The notes beneath the pieces are model-generated. The model made no database searches, had not been told where the DNA came from, and saw nothing but the letters and a program-made list of their open reading frames with translations. Below are positions 51,354 through 59,800 of a stretch of 64,000 bases of DNA, one piece after another (position 1 is the first letter of the stretch; every line of letters starts with the position of its first letter). The DNA comes from JAXLYE01 sp046351595 (GTDB taxonomy: Bacteria > Myxococcota_A > Polyangia > Palsa-1104 > JAEUJZ01): the NCBI GenBank assembly GCA_046351595.1, contig JAXLYE010000004.1, positions 868,001 to 932,000 on the forward strand, written 5' to 3'. The position numbers were made by a program, and so were the translations under genes.

Positions 51354-54300
51354 CTACAGCGAGATCGGCATGCCCCAGTTGAAGTGGATGCGGCCGGGGA
51401 AGTGCGAGTACCAGGGCTCGCGCTTCCAGCGGTCGGACTGCAGCAGCGGATCCTGCCCGGGCAGCGTCAGCGGGTAGGCATAGTCCAGCGACAGCGCGCC
51501 GAACTGCGTCAGCAGCCGCAGCACCGAGACGCCGACGCTGAAGCGGACGTCGTTCCAGCTCAGGCGCTCGAACTTGTCGAAGACCGAGCCGGTGTCGAGG
51601 AACAGCGCGCCGACCCACGGCCAGCCGGCGATCTTGGGCGTGATCGCAAACTCCCACTCGAGCTGCGACAAGAAGCGGATGTTGCCGCCCTGCGGGTTGA
51701 CGCGGTAGGCGATGTCGCTGCCGGGCAGGGGGCTGAGCGGCGCGCGGATCTCCTCGGCCTTGAGCGCGCCGGTGTCGTAGCCGCGGGTCGAGGTGTCGCC
51801 GCCGGCGAAGAACTTCTCGACGCTGGGCAGCGCCGGCGTGAACAGCGGGTAGCCGTAGCTCAGGCGCATGTTGAGCCGGAAGTTGAAGCGGCGCATGCCG
51901 TAGTACCAGCCGTCCTCGGCGCGCAGCTCGGGGCCGAAGGGCTTGAGCCAGATCGCCTGGCCCTCGAAGCCGAGGAAGCTGCCGCGCAGCGAGAACGAGG
52001 AGGCGTCAAAGGTGCAGCACATCGCCACCGTGCCCTGCGCCGACAGGCGGAAGCCGGCGACCGGCATCAGCGGGTTGGGCGGCACCGGCCGGTTGCGCAG
52101 GCGCAGCTCGGGCGCCTCGAAGCCGACGCGGCGATCCCAGATCACGCCGAACGCCAGCTTCAGCGACTGCGTGCTGTCGCCGGCGCCGGTGACCTCGGTC
52201 GTGCCCTCGGGGCGGTACAGCGGGACGACGATCTGGCTGATGTTGAACTCGAGCCGGCCGTACAGGCGCAGCGACGGCGGCAGGCGGCGGCCCTGCTCGT
52301 CGGTGCGGGCGACGAAGCGGGTGAGCTCGGCGCGGGCGCCGTACGAGGTGACCTGGCCGATGGTGTACGTGTTCTCGTTGCGCCAGAAGCCGCTCAGGTC
52401 CAGGCGCAGAAACGGGCTGCCCAGGCGCGGCGTGGCGACGCGGGCGAGCAGGTACTGCAGGCGCACGCCGAGCTCACCGCGCAGCTCGACCTCGGCGCCG
52501 GTGCCGAGCATGTTGCGCCAGGTGTAGCTGGCGGTGGTGAGCACCGGGTTGTCGGTCGAGACGCCGGCGTACAGCGCGAGCTCGCCGGAGTTGTCGTAGC
52601 GCTCGATGACCTCGACCAGCACCGGCACGGGGTTTCGCGACAGCGGCCAGCCCTTCTCCAGCGCCTCCAGGCGATACTCGTCGGTCTCGCCCGGCTTGGG
52701 GATGACGCGCACCGACGAGAAGATCTGGCGGCCGATGAGGTTCTGCTGGCCCTCGAGCAGCTTCTGGCTGTCGTAGGGGTCGCCGGTGCGGAAGGGCAGG
52801 TCGCGGCGGATCACGCTCTCGAGCGTGACGGCGTTGCCGCGGATGAGGATCGGGCCGAAGCGCACGAGCTCACCGGGCGTCAGCTCCCAGCGCAGCGTGA
52901 CGCGGGTGTGCTCGGGGTTCCAGGTCGAGTGCGTGGGGTCGATGCCGGCGTAGGGGTGGCCGCTGGCCGAGACCAGCTCCTTGAGGCGCTGCCGCTCTTC
53001 GAGCAGGGCCTCGGCGGTGTAGGGGCTGCCGGGCTTGAGCAGCAGCACCTTGCGCACCTGCGCCTCGGTCAGCGTCGAGCCGGGGCCGACCTGCACCTCG
53101 ACGCCCGCGACCGTCTCGCGGCGGCCCTCATCGACCGCGAAGCGCACGAACAGGTCGCCGGCCTCGGCGCCGTCGTCGATGACGGTCTGCGCGCCGAGCA
53201 GCGCCAGGTTGTCCAGCGCCTGCTGCGAGCGCGCCACCGAGACCTGCACGCGCGCCTCGGGAAAGCCCTGGCTGCGGTAGAAGTCGGTCAGGTGCTGCAC
53301 GTCCTGCGCGAGCTGCACTGCCGAGGCGAAGCCGCCCTCGCCGAGGCCGATGGCGCCCAGGCGCGGGTAGACGCGGGTGCGGGTCTGCTCGGCGAGCTTG
53401 CCCGGCGGGAACGACAGCGGCTTGCTCGAGGCGCCGGGCAGGAAGTCCACGGCCCGCACCTTGAGCTGCGGCCCCTCGTGGATGACAAACTCCACCTCGA
53501 GCGGATCGCCGCCCTGCTTCTTCCAGCGCCAGCGCACGCGCGCCTCGAGGAAGCCGCGCTGCTGGTAGACGCGGTAGATGTTGCGCGCGCTCTCGTCGAG
53601 CTCGGCGGCGCTGTAGTAGTTGTTCTTGAAGATGGTGACGGCGCCGCGCAGGTCGCCCTCCGAGACGGCGCGCCGGCCCGCGAACGACAGGACGATGCGC
53701 TTCTTCTCCTCCATCTCGAAGCTGATGTTGACGTGGCGGCGCTTGGGGTCGGGCGTGATGTCGCGGCGCAGCACGCGCGCGCCGGCGTAGCCCTTGCCCT
53801 GGTAGTAGTCGAGCAGGCGCTTGAAGTCCTCGTTGATGCGCTCGGTCGAGGTGCGGCCGACCCACAGGCAGCAGTGATCGAAGAAGTCGACGAGCTCGCG
53901 GTGGCTGAGCAGCGACACGCCCTGCGCCCGCACCTCGCCGACGTTGTAGCGCAGTCGCCAGAAGCCGACGTTGAGGCTGATGCTGACGCGGACGTCGACC
54001 TGCTCGGGGCTGTCGGGCTCCCACGCCAGCTGGAACGCGGCGGTGGCGTCGTAATAGCCGCTGCGGTTCAGGAACGACACCAGCTCGCGCTCCTGGCGGC
54101 GGATGTCCTCGAACAGCGCGTCGCCCTCGGGCAGGCGGTAGCCGGTGCGCCAGGTCAGGTAGCTGAGGATCTCCCACTCGAAGATGGGCCAGTTGCCGGT
54201 GACGTAGAGCCTGCGCACCACGCGCATCGGCCGCACGCTGATGACCAGGGTGCCGCCCTCGAGCGAGATGTCGGCCTGGTAGGCGAGCGCGTCGAGGTCG

Positions 54301-54659
54301 TGCCGCACCCGGCTCTGCAGCTGATCGTCCCAGACCGTCGGCGAGCGGATGTCGAGGAAGCGCAGCACACGCTCGGTCGAGTCGCCGCGGGCGAGCTTGC
54401 CGCCGAGGCGGACGGCGCTGATCACAGGCGGCGCCGGGGCCGCGGACGGGGCGACGCTGCGCTCGGCCGCGCTCTCGTGCGGGCTGGTCGGCTGGCTCTC
54501 GGGCTGCGGGCTCGTGGCCGCGGGCGCGGGCGCAGGTCCCGGCGCCGGCGTCAGCGCGGGCGGCGGCGGGCTCGTCGACGCAGGAGGAGGCGGCGGCACC
54601 GACTGCGCCGCCACCGGCCCGGTGCTCAGCGACGCGAGCACGGCGAGCAGCCCGAGCAT
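51354..54659 (-). CDS. Large Omp85/BamA-TamA-family outer-membrane protein
   Basis: Translation of 1,101 residues. Signal peptide MLGLLAVLASLSTGPVAAQS, then a Pro-rich linker. Several POTRA-like domains follow across residues about 90-620 (VRRLYVTGNWPIFEWEILSY, GRRAVSEGDLRGAVTIFKNN, GVEVQVGPGSTLTEAQVRKV, VRFGPILIRGNAVTLESVIR). The C-terminal 400 residues are a surface-antigen barrel (ASYTWRNMLGTGAEVELRGE, FFAGGDTSTRGYDTGALKAE) ending FPGRIHFNWGMPISL. FFAGGDTSTRGY holds the RGF/Y-type lid-lock motif of Omp85. It is longer than BamA, and no chaperone or lpx gene is adjacent, so a dedicated secretion or lipid-insertion role is likelier. ATG 54659 is supported by TAACGT 7 nt upstream. Confidence 0.88.
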   Translation of the reverse strand: MLGLLAVLASLSTGPVAAQSVPPPPPASTSPPPPALTPAPGPAPAPAATSPQPESQPTSPHESAAERSVAPSAAPAPPVISAVRLGGKLARGDSTERVLRFLDIRSPTVWDDQLQSRVRHDLDALAYQADISLEGGTLVISVRPMRVVRRLYVTGNWPIFEWEILSYLTWRTGYRLPEGDALFEDIRRQERELVSFLNRSGYYDATAAFQLAWEPDSPEQVDVRVSISLNVGFWRLRYNVGEVRAQGVSLLSHRELVDFFDHCCLWVGRTSTERINEDFKRLLDYYQGKGYAGARVLRRDITPDPKRRHVNISFEMEEKKRIVLSFAGRRAVSEGDLRGAVTIFKNNYYSAAELDESARNIYRVYQQRGFLEARVRWRWKKQGGDPLEVEFVIHEGPQLKVRAVDFLPGASSKPLSFPPGKLAEQTRTRVYPRLGAIGLGEGGFASAVQLAQDVQHLTDFYRSQGFPEARVQVSVARSQQALDNLALLGAQTVIDDGAEAGDLFVRFAVDEGRRETVAGVEVQVGPGSTLTEAQVRKVLLLKPGSPYTAEALLEERQRLKELVSASGHPYAGIDPTHSTWNPEHTRVTLRWELTPGELVRFGPILIRGNAVTLESVIRRDLPFRTGDPYDSQKLLEGQQNLIGRQIFSSVRVIPKPGETDEYRLEALEKGWPLSRNPVPVLVEVIERYDNSGELALYAGVSTDNPVLTTASYTWRNMLGTGAEVELRGELGVRLQYLLARVATPRLGSPFLRLDLSGFWRNENTYTIGQVTSYGARAELTRFVARTDEQGRRLPPSLRLYGRLEFNISQIVVPLYRPEGTTEVTGAGDSTQSLKLAFGVIWDRRVGFEAPELRLRNRPVPPNPLMPVAGFRLSAQGTVAMCCTFDASSFSLRGSFLGFEGQAIWLKPFGPELRAEDGWYYGMRRFNFRLNMRLSYGYPLFTPALPSVEKFFAGGDTSTRGYDTGALKAEEIRAPLSPLPGSDIAYRVNPQGGNIRFLSQLEWEFAITPKIAGWPWVGALFLDTGSVFDKFERLSWNDVRFSVGVSVLRLLTQFGALSLDYAYPLTLPGQDPLLQSDRWKREPWYSHFPGRIHFNWGMPISL

Positions 54660-54666
54660 GCGCAGC

Positions 54667-54672
54667 ACGTTA
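54667..54672 (-). promoter_or_regulatory. Putative -10 box TAACGT, 7 nt before the Omp85 ATG
   Basis: Minus-strand TAACGT followed by GCTGCGC and the start codon; no Shine-Dalgarno. Confidence 0.4.
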
Positions 54673-54875
54673 AAGCGAACCAGACCGTAGCCGCGAGATC
54701 GCGGTCTGTGACGCAGTTCCCGAGGAGACGGGGGTCGGGCTGCGGCCGCAACAAGCCCCGACCCGGGCTCCTCGGAGACCGGGCTCTCCCGACGAGAGAG
54801 TGCGCTTGCTGGGCGTATCTGGACTATGATAGAAAGCACTGGTCAATTGCCCGCTCAGTATAGGAGATCTTCGGA

Positions 54876-55601
54876 ATGTCCGAGCGACGCGAAAACTCGC
54901 TGCTCTTTTCGCTCAACCAGTTGAAAGAACTGGAAGAGGACCGGCTCCGCGAGGAGGCGGACGCTCGCCGCGCTGCAGAAGAGGCGGCTCGCCGAGCGAT
55001 TGAAGAGGAAGAGCGGCGCAAGCGCGAGGAAGAGGAAGCCAAGATCCGCGCCAAGGAAGAGGCGGAGCGGCGCGCGCGCGAGGAAGCCGAGCGGCTCGTC
55101 CGCGAGGAGAAGCTGCGCATCGAAGAGTCCGAGCGCCGCGCCAAGGTCGAGGCCGAGGCCCGCATCGAAGAAGCGCGCCTGATCAAAGAGACGCAGGAGC
55201 GCATCAAGAAGCAGCTGCCGTACAAGCTGCTGGCCGCGGTCGGCGCCGTCATCCTGGCGATTGCGGGCGTGGTCATCGGCGTCGTCATCAACCGCCGCCT
55301 CGACGAGCAGAAGGCCGAGCAGTCGCGCCTCGACGCCATCCGCAAGGCCGAGGCCGAGGAGAAGCGCAAGAAGGACGCCGAGATCGAGGAGCAGGAGCGC
55401 GACACCGCGCGCAAGATCCGCGAGCTGCAGGCCCGCCTGAGCGCCACCACGGGCGAGGTCGAGAAGAAGAAGCTCGAGGAAGAGAACCGCAAGAAGGCCA
55501 ACTCCGGCGGCGGCAGCAAGGGCGGCGGCAAGAAGGGCGGCGGCGACAAGGGCGACAAGAAGGACGAGAAGAAGGGCGGCGGCGACGACGACATCCTCTA
55601 G
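54876..55601 (+). CDS. Highly charged coiled-coil protein with one membrane helix
   Basis: Translation of 241 residues. Residues 15-110 are an almost uninterrupted Glu/Arg/Lys/Ala coiled coil (EEEERRKREEEEAKIRAKEE, sampled). One membrane helix follows (LLAAVGAVILAIAGVVIGVV, about 118-138), then a second coiled coil of 70 residues and a Gly/Lys/Asp tail ending GGGDDDIL. With no signal peptide, the long first coil is probably cytoplasmic and the second periplasmic, so it could span the membrane as a scaffold or linker. GGAG lies 10 nt before the ATG. It is divergent from the Omp85 gene. Confidence 0.8.
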   Translation: MSERRENSLLFSLNQLKELEEDRLREEADARRAAEEAARRAIEEEERRKREEEEAKIRAKEEAERRAREEAERLVREEKLRIEESERRAKVEAEARIEEARLIKETQERIKKQLPYKLLAAVGAVILAIAGVVIGVVINRRLDEQKAEQSRLDAIRKAEAEEKRKKDAEIEEQERDTARKIRELQARLSATTGEVEKKKLEEENRKKANSGGGSKGGGKKGGGDKGDKKDEKKGGGDDDIL

Positions 55602-55700
55602 CGTCGCGCGCCACGCATCGGGGGCGCCCCCGGTCCCGGGCTCATGGCCTGCGCGCACCGGCGGCGCCTTCTTTCTTGGCGCGTGCCAGTCCGCTCTGCC

Positions 55701-55739
55701 GATCGGCTTTGCAGATCAGCTTGGCCGATCGGCTTTGTC
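55701..55739. repeat. Three imperfect 13-bp repeats (GATCGGCTTTGCA type)
   Basis: GATCGGCTTTGCA, GATCAGCTTGGCC, GATCGGCTTTGTC, then GATTG. Units 1 and 3 are each preceded by GCC, giving GCCGATCGGC palindromes. About 70 bp upstream of the tRNA-Cys -35 box. Confidence 0.75.
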
Positions 55740-55808
55740 GATTGTCCCGGGCCTCGTCGCACACCGGCGGTCCGCAGCACAAAAGCGTGTCCCTGCATCA
55801 CTCCGTGC

Positions 55809-55836
55809 TTGACTCCAGGCGGCCAAAAAATAAACT
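55809..55836 (+). promoter_or_regulatory. Promoter for tRNA-Cys (TTGACT-N16-TAAACT)
   Basis: TTGACT at 55809-55814 and TAAACT at 55831-55836. This is the best sigma70-type match in the window. Transcription would begin near 55843, about 50 nt before the tRNA. Confidence 0.6.
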
Positions 55837-55893
55837 GCGGTTCTCGTGGCTGGCGCGGTCAGCCCGGTGCTTGGCCGGTATTCGAAGTCGTTC

Positions 55894-55968
55894 GGCGGCA
55901 TAGCCAAGTGGTAAGGCAAAGGTCTGCAAAACCTTCATTCCCCGGTTCAAATCCGGGTGCCGCCTCCA
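55894..55968 (+). tRNA. tRNA-Cys (anticodon GCA)
   Basis: Acceptor arms GGCGGCA/TGCCGCC pair fully. D-arm GCCAAGTGGTAAGGC, anticodon loop CTGCAAA with stem AAGGT/ACCTT, T-arm CCCGG-TTCAAAT-CCGGG. CCA is encoded (55966-55968). Confidence 0.95.
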
Positions 55969-56054
55969 GCAGGACCTCGACACGCTGCAGTCGGGGCTAG
56001 GTCAGAGAAGAAGGTCGGCCGGTCGGAAGTTTTTCAAGCAGCAGAAAAAAGTTG

Positions 56055-56087
56055 TTGACAGCGACCGGCAAATTGAAGCACTACATA
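56055..56087 (+). promoter_or_regulatory. Possible tRNA-Lys promoter (TTGACA, TACATA)
   Basis: Perfect TTGACA at 56055-56060, but TACATA at 56082-56087 is 21 nt away, longer than usual. TACATA alone would start transcription about 8 nt before the tRNA. Confidence 0.4.
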
Positions 56088-56101
56088 GCCACTTTTCGAA
56101 C

Positions 56102-56174
56102 GGGCCCATAGCTCAACTGGCAGAGCAGCGGACTCTTAATCCGTTTGTTGTAGGTTCGATTCCTACTGGGCTCA
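56102..56174 (+). tRNA. tRNA-Lys (anticodon CTT)
   Basis: Acceptor GGGCCCA/TGGGCTC pairs with one G-U. Anticodon loop CTCTTAA with stem CGGA/TCCG, T-arm GTAGG-TTCGATT-CCTAC. The 3' CCA is not encoded (CCG follows), unlike the tRNA-Cys gene. Confidence 0.95.
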
Positions 56175-56179
56175 CCGAC

Positions 56180-56211
56180 AAAAAGCCGTAGTCCTTGACT
56201 ACGGCTTTTTT
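56180..56211 (+). terminator. Strong intrinsic terminator after tRNA-Lys
   Basis: AAAAAGCCGTAGTC and GACTACGGCTTTTTT pair across a CTT loop, ending in a T-run. The right arm begins with TTGACT, which could double as a -35 for the next tRNA. Confidence 0.92.
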
Positions 56212-56232
56212 ATTGCCGATTTCTATCCCCAC

Positions 56233-56314
56233 GCGAGAGTGGCGGAATTGGCAGACGCACCAGACTTAGGATCTGGCGCCTAACGGCGTAAGGGTTCAAA
56301 TCCCTTCTCTCGCA
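56233..56314 (+). tRNA. tRNA-Leu (anticodon TAG)
   Basis: Acceptor GCGAGAG/CTCTCGC, anticodon loop CTTAGGA with stem CCAGA/TCTGG, a long variable arm (CGCCTAACGGCGT) as expected for Leu, and T-arm AGGG-TTCAAAT-CCCT. CCA is not encoded. Only 21 bp separate it from the upstream terminator. Confidence 0.95.
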
Positions 56315-56322
56315 CCGTTAAG

Positions 56323-56344
56323 GGGGGGACCTTCCCGTCCCCCC
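56323..56344 (+). terminator. GC hairpin after tRNA-Leu
   Basis: GGGGGGAC-CTTCCC-GTCCCCCC, an 8-bp perfect stem. No T-run follows, so it may slow polymerase or protect the 3' end rather than be a classic terminator. Confidence 0.5.
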
Positions 56345-56461
56345 TCCCTCGGCCGAGCCGAGTGAGCCTCCCCCCACCGCGCGTGGCTCGCGCGGGTTTT
56401 GGGGAACCTGCCCGTCTTCCCTCATCGAACCAAGCTCGGTGAGCGTCCTGGCTCGGCGGGG

Positions 56462-58201
56462 TCAGCGCGCCCAGCGGAGGGCGCCTGCTTCGTCGAGGGC
56501 CAGGAGGTACTCGCCGAGGATCCGGCCCTGCGCGCTCAGCCGCTCGGGGGTCGCGAGCGCGGCCAGGAGCCCGAGGGCGCGCTGGCGGTACAGCCTGCGG
56601 CTCGGCTCAGGAACCCCGGCGGCGCGGGACAGCGCGGCCAGCGCGCGCGCCACAAGGACGTTGGCCGCAAACGGCTGCTCGCGGCGCGCGAACACCCCGG
56701 CGGCGCCCGGGTCGTTGGTGCTGACCCACAGCAGCCCGCTCGACGGAGCGTACAGCGTCCGCCACAGCGTCGCGGTGATGCGCTCGGCCGCCTCGCGGTA
56801 CCGAATCGCCCCAGCCATCGCCCCGGCCTGCTGGCCGAGCCGCGCCAGCGCCAGCGCCAGCGCCGCCCCGTCCGCGAGGAAGCGCAGGCTCGAGGTCGCG
56901 ATCGCCTCGCGCTTGACCGTGCCGTCGGGCTCGACGTGGCTGCGCAAGATCGCGTCCGCGGCCTGCTCCGCCGCCTTCTGGTACAGCGCGGCCTGCGGCT
57001 CTCCGTGCAGCGCCGCGGCGAGCGCGCTCAGCGCCGCGATGGCCAGCCCGTTCTCGAAGGCGTAAACGTGGTCGTCGATGCGCGGGATGCCGAGGGCGCG
57101 GCGCCCGGCGTCGTCCTTGGCGTAGTAGACGTGGCCGTCGACGAACCCGCGCTCCTTGTCGTGGCCGCCGAGGTCCGCGTCCTGGCTGACCAGGAACAGC
57201 CCGTCGCGGTTGCGCAGAAACGACAGCACGTAGCCGGCCACGCGCTCGCCGTCGGCGCGGGCGCTCGCGCGATCGGCGGGCGCGGGCAGCTCGGTGAGCG
57301 CGCGCGCGGCGGCCTCGATCGCGGCGGTCTGCAGCGGCAGCCGCTTCTCGAAGTGCGGCTCGGTCCACACGCCATTCACGGAGTACTGGTAGACGCCGCC
57401 CCAGACCGGATCGATCAGCGCGCGCTGCTTCTCGAGCGTGAAGCGGGCGCGCTCGCGGGCGGCGTCGTCGCCGTGGCGGGCGCGCACCAGCTCGAACTCG
57501 ACGTTGGCGCCGAGCGGCATCTTCTGCCGCTTGCCCCAGCCGCCCTCGTCGCGATCGTAGTAATCGTCGAGCAGCTGCGTCGCCTGCGCCCCGATCCAGC
57601 CGAGCATGCCGACGGGCACGGGCGGCGTGATCAGCCCGCGCCGCGCCGGCGCCGCCTGCGCACCGGACCCCGGGGCCGCGCCGCGCTGCAGCGCCTGCTC
57701 GACCCGCTGCCGCAGCACCTCGGGCGCCAGGTAGCCGCGGAACTTGCCGAGCTCCTCACCGCCCGCGCTGAGCAGCACCGTCGCCGGCCAGCCGTAGTCC
57801 TCGTAGCGCGAGGCGAGGTCCGGGCGCGAGTCGATGTCGACGCGCACCGCCACCACCTTGTCGCGCAGCAGCCGCCCGAGCTCGGGATCCGTGTACGTCG
57901 TGTCGTCCATGACGTGGCACCAGTGGCACCACGTCGCGACGCAGTCGAGCAGCACCAGCTTGCCCTCGCGCTGCGCGCGGGCGAAGGCGGCGGGCCCGTA
58001 CTCGTCCCAGGTGAAGCCGAGCTTCTTTCCCGCCTGGCGCGCGGCGGCGATGTCCTCCTCGGGCGGAGTCGACGGTGCGCTCGCGGCGGGCGGCGGCGTC
58101 GGCACCGTGGGCGCGCCGGCACAGCCGGCCAGAGTCACGAGCAGCCCGAGCGAGAGCCCGGGCCGGGAGGGCGCACCGCGGCGCGTCGGCAGACAGAGCA
58201 T
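56462..58201 (-). CDS. DUF255 thioredoxin-like lipoprotein (YyaL/SSP411 family)
   Basis: Translation of 579 residues. Lipobox LAGC (Cys27). A thioredoxin-like domain at about 62-185 with VATWCHWCHVMDD (Cys92, Cys95), the hallmark of the DUF255/YyaL family. The rest is an alpha/alpha-toroid-like helical region (FELVRARHGDDAARERARFT, GGVYQYSVNGVWTEPHFEKR, IDDHVYAFENGLAIAALSAL) seen in glycosidase-like folds. The family function is unknown; a redox or cell-envelope sugar role is guessed. Most relatives are cytoplasmic, so a lipid-anchored form is notable. ATG 58199-58201 has TACGAT 5 nt upstream. Confidence 0.88.
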   Translation of the reverse strand: MLCLPTRRGAPSRPGLSLGLLVTLAGCAGAPTVPTPPPAASAPSTPPEEDIAAARQAGKKLGFTWDEYGPAAFARAQREGKLVLLDCVATWCHWCHVMDDTTYTDPELGRLLRDKVVAVRVDIDSRPDLASRYEDYGWPATVLLSAGGEELGKFRGYLAPEVLRQRVEQALQRGAAPGSGAQAAPARRGLITPPVPVGMLGWIGAQATQLLDDYYDRDEGGWGKRQKMPLGANVEFELVRARHGDDAARERARFTLEKQRALIDPVWGGVYQYSVNGVWTEPHFEKRLPLQTAAIEAAARALTELPAPADRASARADGERVAGYVLSFLRNRDGLFLVSQDADLGGHDKERGFVDGHVYYAKDDAGRRALGIPRIDDHVYAFENGLAIAALSALAAALHGEPQAALYQKAAEQAADAILRSHVEPDGTVKREAIATSSLRFLADGAALALALARLGQQAGAMAGAIRYREAAERITATLWRTLYAPSSGLLWVSTNDPGAAGVFARREQPFAANVLVARALAALSRAAGVPEPSRRLYRQRALGLLAALATPERLSAQGRILGEYLLALDEAGALRWAR

Positions 58202-58206
58202 GACGC

Positions 58207-58212
58207 ATCGTA
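58207..58212 (-). promoter_or_regulatory. Putative -10 box TACGAT, 5 nt before the DUF255 ATG
   Basis: GGTACGAT on the minus strand, GCGTC, then ATG; no ribosome site. Confidence 0.45.
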
Positions 58213-58249
58213 CCACGCCAGCGCCGCCCGCCACCGACGGGGTAGCCGC

Positions 58250-58780
58250 TCACAGCGGGGTCAGGGTCGTGAGCGCGCGCTGCAGCGCCTCGGGCGGCGC
58301 GGTGCGCGTGAAGCCCCGGCGATCGACCACGACGTGCACGGTCTGCGCGACGGCCACCACCTCGCCGGGGCGCTGGCCGTTCGTTGACTCGGCGTCACGC
58401 GGCCGCTCCAGGCGGTAGCCGATCGTGTACACGCTGCCGCGTCGCCGCGCCGCGACCAGGTGGACGACGACGCGCTCGCCGAAGCGCAGCGGGCGGATGA
58501 AGTCGACCTCGGCGTGCACCAGCGGCGCGATCCACTCGCCCGCGGCCAGCGTCTGGTGCAGCGGGCAGCCGGAGGCGCTCAGGAACCCGACGTACCCGTC
58601 GTGGCAGTAGTCGAGCACGCGCGCGAAGAAGATGATGCCGGCGGCGTCGACGTCCTGGAAGCGGATCGGCAGCTCGAGCGAGAAGCCGCTCGCCGCGGCG
58701 AGCAGGGCGTCGCGTGACAGCGGCTGATCGCGCGGGCTGGGCGGGCCGGGCGGGGGCGGTTCGGGCGGGGGCGCAGACAT
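58250..58780 (-). CDS. Hotdog-fold acyl-CoA thioesterase, possibly DHNA-CoA hydrolase
   Basis: Translation of 176 residues. After a Pro-rich leader, the 4HBT-type motif RFQDVDAAGIIFFARVLDYC with the catalytic Asp, then HAEVDFIRPLRFGERVVVHL and VYTIGYRLERP. Such enzymes hydrolyse acyl- or aryl-CoA. Because menA lies 52 bp upstream on the same strand, hydrolysis of 1,4-dihydroxy-2-naphthoyl-CoA, the step before MenA, is an attractive assignment, but it rests on position. No other men genes are in the window. Confidence 0.82.
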   Translation of the reverse strand: MSAPPPEPPPPGPPSPRDQPLSRDALLAAASGFSLELPIRFQDVDAAGIIFFARVLDYCHDGYVGFLSASGCPLHQTLAAGEWIAPLVHAEVDFIRPLRFGERVVVHLVAARRRGSVYTIGYRLERPRDAESTNGQRPGEVVAVAQTVHVVVDRRGFTRTAPPEALQRALTTLTPL

Positions 58781-58832
58781 GGGCCCCGCTTGTCCTCTTT
58801 CCCGGCGCGGCTTGTCAAGGACGAGGCGGCGG

Positions 58833-59735
58833 CTAGGGCGCGCGTGACAGCGCGATGCCCGCGGCCCACAACAGCCCGAACAGGAGCAGCAGCTGCGCCG
58901 TGCCCTTGAGCAGCGGGTTCATCGCCGCTCCGACGGTGCGGCGCAGCGCCACGTTGAGCCGCAGGGCCAGCGGCAGCGTCGCGAGCGGCAAGAGCGCCCA
59001 CACCGACAGCCGCGGCACGAGCGCGAGCGGCACGGCGTAGGCCAGCGCCGTCACCGCGTGGTACTCGAGCAGGCCGCCGCCGCGGCCCAGGCGCACGGCC
59101 AGGGTGCGCTTGCCGGCGCGGCGATCGGTCTCGACGTCGCGCACGTTGTTGACGACCAGCACCGCGGTGGCCAGCGCGCCGAGCGGCAGCGACGCTGCGA
59201 CCGCGAGCCACGGCACGCGCAGGAGCTGCACGAACACGGTGCCGCAGACCGCCACAAGCCCCAGGAACACGAACACGAACACGTCGCCGAGCCCGTGGTA
59301 GCCGAGCGGGTAGGGCCCGCCGGTGTACGCCAGCCCCGAGGCCATGCACACAAGGCCCAGCGCGATGATCCACGGGCTCGCGGCCACCGCCAGGTAGACG
59401 CCGCACGCGGTCGCGCCGAGGAACGCCAGCGCCACCGCGCGCTTCACCTTGTGCGGCGCGAGCAGCCCGGCCTGCGTGACGCGCACCGGGCCCAGGCGCT
59501 CGCTGGTGTCCGCGCCCTTCTCGTAGTCGAAGACGTCGTTGGCCAGGTTGGTGCCGATGAGGATGAGGAGGGCGCCGACGAGCGCCGCGAGCGCGGGGCC
59601 GGTCCGCAGGCCGCGCTCGAAGTAGGCGACGGCGGTGCCGACCAGGACCGGCGCGACGGCGATGCCCAGCGTCGGCAGCCGGAAGCCGAGCAGCCACGCG
59701 CCGAGCGAGCCTTTTTGCGGGAGCGGGGGAGCCAT
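58833..59735 (-). CDS. menA: 1,4-dihydroxy-2-naphthoate polyprenyltransferase
   Basis: Translation of 300 residues with about eight to nine membrane helices. Two Asp-rich motifs bind the prenyl diphosphate: NLANDVFDYEKGADTSERLG and NNVRDVETDRRAGKRTLAVR. The layout and the phrase LGPVRVTQAGLL are MenA-like. It joins a polyprenyl chain to DHNA, giving demethylmenaquinone. The partner polyprenyl synthase may be the one at 45869. ATG 59733-59735 is the first in frame that leaves the MenA N-terminus (GSLGAWLLGFRLPTL) intact. The thioesterase lies downstream. Confidence 0.92.
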   Translation of the reverse strand: MAPPLPQKGSLGAWLLGFRLPTLGIAVAPVLVGTAVAYFERGLRTGPALAALVGALLILIGTNLANDVFDYEKGADTSERLGPVRVTQAGLLAPHKVKRAVALAFLGATACGVYLAVAASPWIIALGLVCMASGLAYTGGPYPLGYHGLGDVFVFVFLGLVAVCGTVFVQLLRVPWLAVAASLPLGALATAVLVVNNVRDVETDRRAGKRTLAVRLGRGGGLLEYHAVTALAYAVPLALVPRLSVWALLPLATLPLALRLNVALRRTVGAAMNPLLKGTAQLLLLFGLLWAAGIALSRAP

Positions 59736-59800
59736 GCGCCGATTCTGCGCGAGCGCGCGGCGCGGAGCAGCACTTCCGTGCGGAAAGTTCGCGACACGCG

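Larger units (their letters stand above)
55602..55893. other. 292-bp region upstream of the tRNA genes
   Basis: Contains a 13-bp tandem repeat (55701-55739) and the tRNA-Cys promoter. Short ORFs here overlap the tRNA genes in the wrong composition and are not genes. Confidence 0.6.

Noticed and set aside
51315..54863. Plus-strand ORF of 1,182 codons
   Set aside because: Lies antisense to the Omp85 gene and has the same featureless Arg/Gln/Leu composition.
55644..56000. ORF across the tRNA-Cys gene
   Set aside because: It reads through a perfect tRNA; no protein features.
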